From CAZSGN01 sp964606415 (GTDB lineage: Bacteria; Bacteroidota; Bacteroidia; Bacteroidales; JBBRXJ01), in assembly GCA_964606415.1 (NCBI GenBank), contig CAZSGN010000135.1, positions 1 through 7,512 on the forward strand: a stretch of 7,512 nucleotides of DNA, given 5' to 3'. The notes beneath the pieces are model-generated. The model searched no databases, was not told where the DNA came from, and saw only the letters and a program-made list of their open reading frames with translations. A program made the position numbers and the translations under genes. Position 1 is the first letter of the stretch; each line of letters opens with the position of its first letter. Below are positions 1-4,616 of the stretch, piece by piece.

Positions 1-71
1 TTATAGAATATTATATTACCATAAACCATATCATCGGTTCATCCCTTCACCCACATACATTAAAAAAATCC

Positions 72-79
72 TAACTTTG
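72..79 (+). promoter_or_regulatory. Candidate Bacteroidota -7 promoter box upstream of queG
   Basis: TAACTTTG fits the Bacteroidota sigma(ABfr) -7 consensus TAnnTTTG exactly. Transcription would begin a few bases past position 80 and give a leader of roughly 130 nt before the preferred queG start. No convincing TTTG/TTG -33 element is visible 19-21 bp upstream, where the sequence is A- and C-rich, so the call rests on one short box in AT-rich DNA. Confidence 0.35.
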
Positions 80-219
80 TAACCAATGGTAGTCATGAAT
101 GGGACGAGGTGTTCGGGCACTTATGTTTTTTTGAGGAAGAGATGGTGTTTATTTCTTCAGATTGCTATCATAAGCATCTGGAGATAAGCGTGTTTTTTGA
201 TCAAATTAAAAGAATTAAT

Positions 220-1167
220 ATGATGGACGCAGGTAAAGAGGATCCAGTAGTTTCTTTGACACGGAAAATTAAAGATTTGGCTGGTCAGGTTGGGTTTGAT
301 GCTTGTGGTATTGCAAAGGCAGAGCCACTTGAGCATGATAGTTCTGTTTTAAATGATTGGCTGGTACAGGGAAAGCATGCCGGAATGGATTATATGGAGA
401 GATATACAGATAAACGACGGGATCCCCGTTTATTGTTCCCCGGTGCTAAATCCGTTATTGTCTTAATGATAAGTTATCACGAGGATTTCTATTTGCCCGA
501 TCATCATCCAAAAGTGGCTTATTATGCTTTAAGGAAAGATTATCATAAGGTGATCAAAAAAATGCTTAAAGTTTTATTAAGAAAAATTCAATCTGATTGT
601 GCCCCAACATTGAAAGGCAGAGCTTTTGTTGATACTGCTCCTGTTTTGGAAAAGGCATGGGCCAGACAAGCGGGGCTTGGGTGGATAGGGAAAAATTCTT
701 TATTACTGAATGAGAAATTCGGTTCATGGACATTATTAGGTGAGTTGATTGTGGATCATGCTTTGGCTTATGATAAAGCTGCCGAGGATCGTTGCGGGTC
801 ATGTCAATTGTGCCTGGAGGCCTGTCCTGCCGGGGCTATTGTTAAACCTCATTCACTTGATGCCCGAAAATGTATTTCTTATCTTAACAAAGATGCAGCG
901 AAGCAGGAGTGGAATAGCAATAAAAATAAATTGAATGAATGGGTGTTTGGTTGTGATGAATGCCAATCAATTTGCCCATGGAACAATAATGCTGTAAAAG
1001 CCAATAAGAATATAAAAACCCCCGGACATATTAAAGAATTAAGCTTAGCAGAATGGAGAAACCTTTCTTTGGAAAAATTTAATTATTACTTTGATACAAC
1101 TCCCCTCAAAAGTACTGGCTTTGACCGGATAAAAAGTAATATTATTCAGGTATTATCTCAACAATAA
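220..1167 (+). CDS. queG: Epoxyqueuosine reductase QueG
   Basis: QueG is a cytoplasmic cobalamin- and [4Fe-4S]-dependent enzyme that reduces epoxyqueuosine to queuosine at the wobble position of tRNAs with GUN anticodons. From the ATG at 220 the protein has 315 residues, the size of the short QueG form without the extended C-terminal HEAT domain. The N-terminal region has the family signature GFDACGIAKAEPL (about residues 25-37). VDTAPVLE around D138 holds the conserved Asp thought to be the general acid, followed by the GLGWIGKN motif. Two ferredoxin-like cysteine sets follow: C192, C195, C198, C202 (CGSCQLCLEACP) and C245, C248, C252 (CDECQSICPWN), with a further conserved Cys at 218 (RKCISYL). 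The frame stays open upstream to a GTG at 109, and an ATG at 142 follows a purine-rich GAGGAAGAG. I chose 220 (or the adjacent ATG at 223) because homologues begin only some 10-25 residues before GFDACGIA and the extra upstream residues resemble nothing in the family. The gene is monocistronic here and converges with the oxidoreductase gene. Confidence 0.95.
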   Translation: MMDAGKEDPVVSLTRKIKDLAGQVGFDACGIAKAEPLEHDSSVLNDWLVQGKHAGMDYMERYTDKRRDPRLLFPGAKSVIVLMISYHEDFYLPDHHPKVAYYALRKDYHKVIKKMLKVLLRKIQSDCAPTLKGRAFVDTAPVLEKAWARQAGLGWIGKNSLLLNEKFGSWTLLGELIVDHALAYDKAAEDRCGSCQLCLEACPAGAIVKPHSLDARKCISYLNKDAAKQEWNSNKNKLNEWVFGCDECQSICPWNNNAVKANKNIKTPGHIKELSLAEWRNLSLEKFNYYFDTTPLKSTGFDRIKSNIIQVLSQQ

Positions 1168-1174
1168 CAATAAA

Positions 1175-1215
1175 AGATTACCAAGTTACCGGGTGACTTG
1201 GTAACTTGATAATCT
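1175..1215. repeat. Intergenic palindromic repeat, possible bidirectional terminator
   Basis: Arms at 1175-1190 (AGATTACCAAGTTACC) and 1200-1215 (GGTAACTTGATAATCT) are inverted copies of 16 bp with one mismatch, around a 9-nt loop. A second, overlapping pairing is possible: CCAAGTTACC (1181-1190) with GGTGACTTGG (1192-1201). The element sits between the convergent stop codons of queG (1167) and the oxidoreductase (1229), where a terminator is expected. Read on the minus strand the stem runs into TCTTTTATTGTT, a modest U tract; on the plus strand the tract is poorer. The internal repetition of an AGTTACCA/AGATTACCA-like unit makes it look more like a dispersed intergenic repeat than a plain GC-rich terminator hairpin. 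Confidence 0.6.
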
Positions 1216-1228
1216 CGTAATCTGTTTA

Positions 1229-2551
1229 TTAAATTTTTGGTTCCCAGCCAGGTTCATATTCTCTTTCCCACATTTTCATAGCTTCTTTGTTATTTAATAT
1301 ACGGCCGGTTTTTTTGTCAATTTCAAGGTTGCCGCCTGTTTTCTGGGCAATGTTGCCTAAGTGGCATAATAAGTTGCTTGTCGCACCTTCATCAATGGGT
1401 GAATGTTGTTTTGTTCCCATCCGGATGGCATCCAGCATGTTATTCATGTGTATAATGTCAAGAAAACCTCTTCCTTGTGTATCTGTTGTTGCGCTTTTTT
1501 CTTCTTCTTTATTTTCTTTGATCAGGTTATTGTCATTATCATAAGTGATGTAATTATTCCTGTCAAGTAAAATCGTTCCTTTGGTTCCATGTATCGTAGC
1601 GCCACGTCCCCGGTTATACATTTGAAAATCATTGCAGCTGCGTCCTTCCCAACTTATTAATTTATCATTTCCGAATTCATAATTGACTATTTGTGTGTCA
1701 TAGAATTCCCAATCATCATTATAATGATAACGGCCACCTGCAGATGTCACTTTGGTGGGATTTTGAACATCCAGGGCCCAGCGACAGATATCAATCTCAT
1801 GGGTTCCGTTGTTGTTGATTTCACCTGTACCCCAATGCCAAAACCAATGCCATTCATAATGCACCCATATATCCTGATAGTTTTTCCTGGGTGCTGGGCC
1901 TTGCCATAAATCCCAGTTTAGCCAATCCGGTACAGCAACCTCTTTACCTTTACCAATAGGCCCTCTCTTGTTTGCATACCAGGCCTTACCCATATACACG
2001 TCGCCAATAATGCCTTCGCGTATATCTTTGATGGCTTGTATAGAGGTGGGGGCTGAACGTTGTTGATTGCCCATCTGGATGACTTTATCATATTTTTTTT
2101 CTGCTTCAACAAGCAATTCGCCTTCACGGGGATTGTGGCTGCAGGGTTTTTCAACATATACGTGTTTGCCTGCCTGTACACCCATGATGGTCATTGGTGC
2201 ATGCCAATGGTCGGGAGTGGCAATAGCTATGGCATCAATGTCTTTTTGTTCCAGCATTTCACGTACATCTTCATAGCTTTTGGGTTTTACTCCTGTCAGG
2301 TCTTGTCCTCTTTTTACCGATTTTTCAATAATACGACGGTCTACATCGCATACTGCCCCAATGGAGGTGTTTTTGGCATTATTGATGGCATGCATTAGCG
2401 CAATGCCCCGGCTGTTAATGCCTGCAACACCAAAATTGATACGATCGTTGGCGCCAAGCACCCGTCCATAACTTTTTGCACTTAGTCCTCCAAGCGTTAT
2501 TCCTGCAGCACCAATGGCTGTTTTTTTTATAAAATCTCTTCTTGTGTTCAT
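1229..2551 (-). CDS. Tat-exported Gfo/Idh/MocA family oxidoreductase
   Basis: A 440-residue NAD(P)-dependent sugar oxidoreductase of the Gfo/Idh/MocA superfamily, which oxidises or reduces hydroxyls of sugars, inositols and glycosides. The N-terminus has a twin-arginine signal: TRRDFIKK at residues 3-10, then a small hydrophobic stretch to about residue 25. The folded protein with bound cofactor should therefore be exported. The Rossmann motif is INFGVAGINSRG (38-49, GxxGxxxxG). EKP at 134-136 is the family motif with the catalytic-site lysine, inside the HVYVEKPCSHN region. A tryptophan-rich stretch, WHWFWHWGTGE (234-244), leads to NNGTHEIDICRW, where H251 and D254 match the GxHxxD active-site signature of the exported Bacteroidota/Planctomycetota branch. 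The ATG at 2551 gives the twin-arginine motif its usual place and follows an A-rich leader. The gene lies 39 bp downstream of the DUF1080 lipoprotein gene on the same strand, so co-transcription is likely. Glucose-fructose oxidoreductase of Zymomonas is a precedent for an exported member with tightly held cofactor. The substrate is unknown; oxidation of C3 in a glycoside is inferred from the neighbour. Confidence 0.9.
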   Translation of the reverse strand: MNTRRDFIKKTAIGAAGITLGGLSAKSYGRVLGANDRINFGVAGINSRGIALMHAINNAKNTSIGAVCDVDRRIIEKSVKRGQDLTGVKPKSYEDVREMLEQKDIDAIAIATPDHWHAPMTIMGVQAGKHVYVEKPCSHNPREGELLVEAEKKYDKVIQMGNQQRSAPTSIQAIKDIREGIIGDVYMGKAWYANKRGPIGKGKEVAVPDWLNWDLWQGPAPRKNYQDIWVHYEWHWFWHWGTGEINNNGTHEIDICRWALDVQNPTKVTSAGGRYHYNDDWEFYDTQIVNYEFGNDKLISWEGRSCNDFQMYNRGRGATIHGTKGTILLDRNNYITYDNDNNLIKENKEEEKSATTDTQGRGFLDIIHMNNMLDAIRMGTKQHSPIDEGATSNLLCHLGNIAQKTGGNLEIDKKTGRILNNKEAMKMWEREYEPGWEPKI

Positions 2552-2590
2552 GATGGTTCGTTTTTTTATAAATACCTTTATATAAATAAA

Positions 2591-3991
2591 TTACTTAAGT
2601 GTTTTAATTTTGATATTCCTGAACGAGACCCTGTTGCCATGGTCCTGTAAAAGGATATGTCCTTTTTTAGCTTCACCAAAACGGTTATGTGTATTGAATT
2701 TGGGATCTGAATATTTGCTTATTGCTACCAATTCACGAAAATGATCACTGCCACGAACGAAATCAATTAATTTTTCTCCGTTCAGGTAATAAATAACAGT
2801 ATCGTTACTGGAATAGATTCGGGCATGGTTCCATTTCCCGGTTTCCTTTACTGGTTTGTCTTCTGGTGCAGGGATCATGTCATAAAGTGACCCCAGGGTG
2901 CGGTTACCGTTTCTTCCTTTTTTGGCATCCGGGTGGTGTTTATCATCCAAAATTTGGTACTCAAGCCCATAGGCGGAGCCGGGATTATTCTTTTCTTTTT
3001 CAGTAACATAATATTTAATACCACTATTGGCACCTTTGGTTAACCGGAAGTCAACTTGTAATTCAAAATTGGTATATTCATCTTTTGTTACAATGTCGCC
3101 TCCATGTTTTGATTCAGCACCTCCTGATTCCAGTACTGTTATTGCTGCATTGTGAACAATCCACCCTTTTTCAGGAAAATGATCCATATAAGCTCCCCGC
3201 CAACCTTCGGTGGTTTTTCCGTCAAAAAGCAGTTTCCATCCATTTTCTTTTTCTTCTTCGCTCAATACATTATATTGGTAGGTTTGGGCTTCAACCGGGG
3301 TAGAAGTAGTGTTATTCCTAATGGCTCCCGAGTCGGTCATGATTTTGATGTTTCGCCATTTAACCCAGATGTCTTCTTTTTCTTCATCATCTCCGATGCC
3401 GTGAACCTGGAGGCCAATATGTCCTTCATGGGTCATGTTGTCGATCAGGTGGGCAGCAGGAATATCATTAACCCATGTTTTTATGGTGTCACCAATGGCT
3501 TCAACACGGATGGTGTTCCAGGCATCTTTTTTATAAGCTTTTCGTGCTTCCGGATTATTGTCAAGCGTGTAAATCCAACCGCGACGAGCCTCGTCATAAA
3601 TGCCTCCTGTCCAGTTGCGATCTCTTGCCGGATCTTCAATTTCCACCTGGTAACCGTGAAAACGCCCGTCTTTATATTCCGGAATACTGTTGCTGCGTAT
3701 TTGAACACCTGTGTTCAACAGATCATGGTTCATGACTTCAAATTCCAGAATAAAATCGCTGTATTTTTTGTCTGTTACCATAAAACTATTGGGAGTGTTT
3801 AAAATGGTTTTACCTGTTATCACCCCATCAGCAATTTCATAATTAGCTTCTCCACCAACCTGGTGCCAGCCAGTAAAATCATTGCCACTTAATAGTTCTT
3901 CCCAATGTTTTTCCTTGTTATCCTGCATTGAACAGGAAATAAGCAAAGCAACCAATGTTGCGTTGAAAATCAGATAAATAGTCTTTTTCAT
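2591..3991 (-). CDS. Lipoprotein with two DUF1080 (3-keto-disaccharide hydrolase family) domains
   Basis: A 466-residue envelope lipoprotein. The start MKKTIYLIF, a hydrophobic core and the lipobox LISC (C20) form a type II signal peptide, followed by a polar linker. Two DUF1080/PF06439 domains follow, a concanavalin-like jelly-roll family now linked to hydrolysis or lyase cleavage of 3-keto glycosides. Domain 1 covers about residues 29-217: it opens with WEELLSGNDFTGWHQ, and its core has GYQVEIED (113-120) and GGIYDEARRGW (129-139). Domain 2 covers about 249-464: it opens with GWKLLFDGKTTEGWRG, has GLEYQILDD (342-350) and GSLYDMIPA (367-375), and ends with VSFRNIKIKTL. A polar linker rich in Thr/Ser and Glu (about 218-248) joins them. 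Single-domain members are roughly 200-250 residues, so the length fits a tandem duplication. The two domains are clearly diverged but both keep the Gly-Tyr/Leu-x-x-x-Ile-x-Asp strand and the Gly-x-Ile/Leu-Tyr-Asp motif. The gene is first in the operon and its product would meet 3-keto products of the Gfo/Idh partner. Whether both domains are catalytic, or one only binds, cannot be read from the sequence. Confidence 0.9.
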   Translation of the reverse strand: MKKTIYLIFNATLVALLISCSMQDNKEKHWEELLSGNDFTGWHQVGGEANYEIADGVITGKTILNTPNSFMVTDKKYSDFILEFEVMNHDLLNTGVQIRSNSIPEYKDGRFHGYQVEIEDPARDRNWTGGIYDEARRGWIYTLDNNPEARKAYKKDAWNTIRVEAIGDTIKTWVNDIPAAHLIDNMTHEGHIGLQVHGIGDDEEKEDIWVKWRNIKIMTDSGAIRNNTTSTPVEAQTYQYNVLSEEEKENGWKLLFDGKTTEGWRGAYMDHFPEKGWIVHNAAITVLESGGAESKHGGDIVTKDEYTNFELQVDFRLTKGANSGIKYYVTEKEKNNPGSAYGLEYQILDDKHHPDAKKGRNGNRTLGSLYDMIPAPEDKPVKETGKWNHARIYSSNDTVIYYLNGEKLIDFVRGSDHFRELVAISKYSDPKFNTHNRFGEAKKGHILLQDHGNRVSFRNIKIKTLK

Positions 3992-4080
3992 AATTTAATG
4001 TGTATTTGTTTAGGTTAAAATTATTAAGTCAAAAAAATAATAAAAAAAAATAGAAATAGCAAGCAATAAACTTAAAATAC
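3992..4080 (-). other. AT-rich 5' region of the DUF1080 operon, no clear promoter box
   Basis: This stretch between the gcvH terminator and the lipoprotein start must hold the operon promoter if the operon has its own. It is extremely AT-rich, with A runs at about 4031-4037 and 4042-4050. I found no exact TAnnTTTG box on the minus strand. The nearest thing is a T-run ending in TTTTTTTGAC at about 4027-4037, which could serve as a weak -7 or -33 element. No operator-like palindrome is evident. Confidence 0.3.
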
Positions 4081-4108
4081 AAAAAGCCTGCTTTTTAGCA
4101 GGCTTTTT
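4081..4108 (-). terminator. Rho-independent terminator of gcvH
   Basis: Perfect 11-bp inverted repeat: AAAAAGCCTGC at 4081-4091 and GCAGGCTTTTT at 4098-4108, with a 6-nt loop. On the minus strand the hairpin begins 38 nt past the gcvH stop codon, and its 3' arm ends in a T run followed by further T-rich sequence, so it should end the gcvH (or sprA-gcvH) transcript. The A/T-flanked symmetry means it could also work on the plus strand, but no plus-strand gene precedes it nearby. It insulates gcvH from the DUF1080 operon. Confidence 0.9.
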
Positions 4109-4146
4109 ATTGTAAGGCTATATATGTTTAACAACGCTTATCCCGG

Positions 4147-4527
4147 TTAAGCTTCAATCATTTCTTTATATTTATCTGCATCCATTAATTCATCTGCTTC
4201 AGCAGGATTGCTCATTTTGATTTTAACAATCCATCCATTTTCATAAGGATCATTGTTAATGGTTTCCGGTGTGTCTTCAATAGCCGGATTCATTTCCATG
4301 ACTTCTCCACTGACAGGAAGAAAGAGGTCTGAGACGGTTTTTACTGCTTCAATGGTGCCAAAAACTTCTCCTTTGTCAAGGGTTTCACCAATTGTATCAA
4401 CTTCAACAAACACAACATCACCTAACTCTCCCTGGGCATAGTCGGTAACCCCGATTGTTGCAGTATCGCCTTCAATGCGCACCCATTCATGTTCTTTTGT
4501 GTACTTGAGATTTCCTGGTATATTCAT
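4147..4527 (-). CDS. gcvH: Glycine cleavage system H protein
   Basis: A 126-residue cytoplasmic lipoyl carrier, the normal full length for GcvH. It shuttles the aminomethyl intermediate on its lipoyl arm between the P, T and L proteins of the glycine cleavage complex. The N-terminus LKYTKEHEWVRIEGDTATIGVTDYAQGELGDVVFVE is the canonical H-protein opening. The lipoylation site is K63 in GTIEAVKTVSDL, matching the family pattern GxxESVKAxSD. NDPYENGWIVKIK (92-104) is the conserved C-terminal strand region. No gcvT, gcvP or lpd gene lies nearby, so the other subunits must be encoded elsewhere. The gene sits 89 bp downstream of sprA on the same strand. A TAnnTTTG box in that gap suggests its own promoter, and a strong terminator follows. 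Confidence 0.97.
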   Translation of the reverse strand: MNIPGNLKYTKEHEWVRIEGDTATIGVTDYAQGELGDVVFVEVDTIGETLDKGEVFGTIEAVKTVSDLFLPVSGEVMEMNPAIEDTPETINNDPYENGWIVKIKMSNPAEADELMDADKYKEMIEA

Positions 4528-4559
4528 AACGATTAATGGTTTAAAATTAAATATTACTT

Positions 4560-4567
4560 CAAAAATA
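4560..4567 (-). promoter_or_regulatory. Candidate Bacteroidota -7 promoter box for gcvH
   Basis: Read on the minus strand this is TATTTTTG, an exact match to TAnnTTTG, about 32 nt before the gcvH ATG at 4527. That leaves a short 5' leader, typical for the phylum. A T-rich CTTTTC about 20 nt further upstream could be a poor -33 element. It would let gcvH be expressed separately from sprA. Confidence 0.45.
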
Positions 4568-4616
4568 GTTAAAAATATGGATTAGAAAAGAATATCAGGA
4601 AGGAATTATCAATGGG

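Noticed and set aside
2..82. Open plus-strand frame from the left edge to a TAA at 80-82, a possible tail of an upstream gene
   Set aside because: Only 26 codons, AT-rich and with no recognisable C-terminal motif; it also overlaps the promoter candidate, so chance openness is as likely.
109..219. GTG at 109 as the queG start, giving a 352-residue protein
   Set aside because: The extra 37 residues do not resemble QueG N-termini; the ATG pair at 220/223 puts the conserved GFDACGIA motif at the usual distance from the start.
2060..2398. 112-residue plus-strand frame opposite the oxidoreductase gene
   Set aside because: Antisense to conserved Gfo/Idh sequence, with no family resemblance and no start context; its Phe/Cys-rich translation is typical of a shadow frame.
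2569..2590. Short AT palindrome (TTTATATAAA) in the gap between the lipoprotein and oxidoreductase genes
   Set aside because: In DNA this AT-rich such a short palindrome is expected by chance; it lacks a stable stem and does not suggest an operator or terminator inside the operon.
3152..3802. 216-residue plus-strand frame opposite the DUF1080 gene
   Set aside because: It is fully antisense to a well-recognised coding region and has a phenylalanine-rich, low-complexity translation; it is a shadow of the minus-strand gene.
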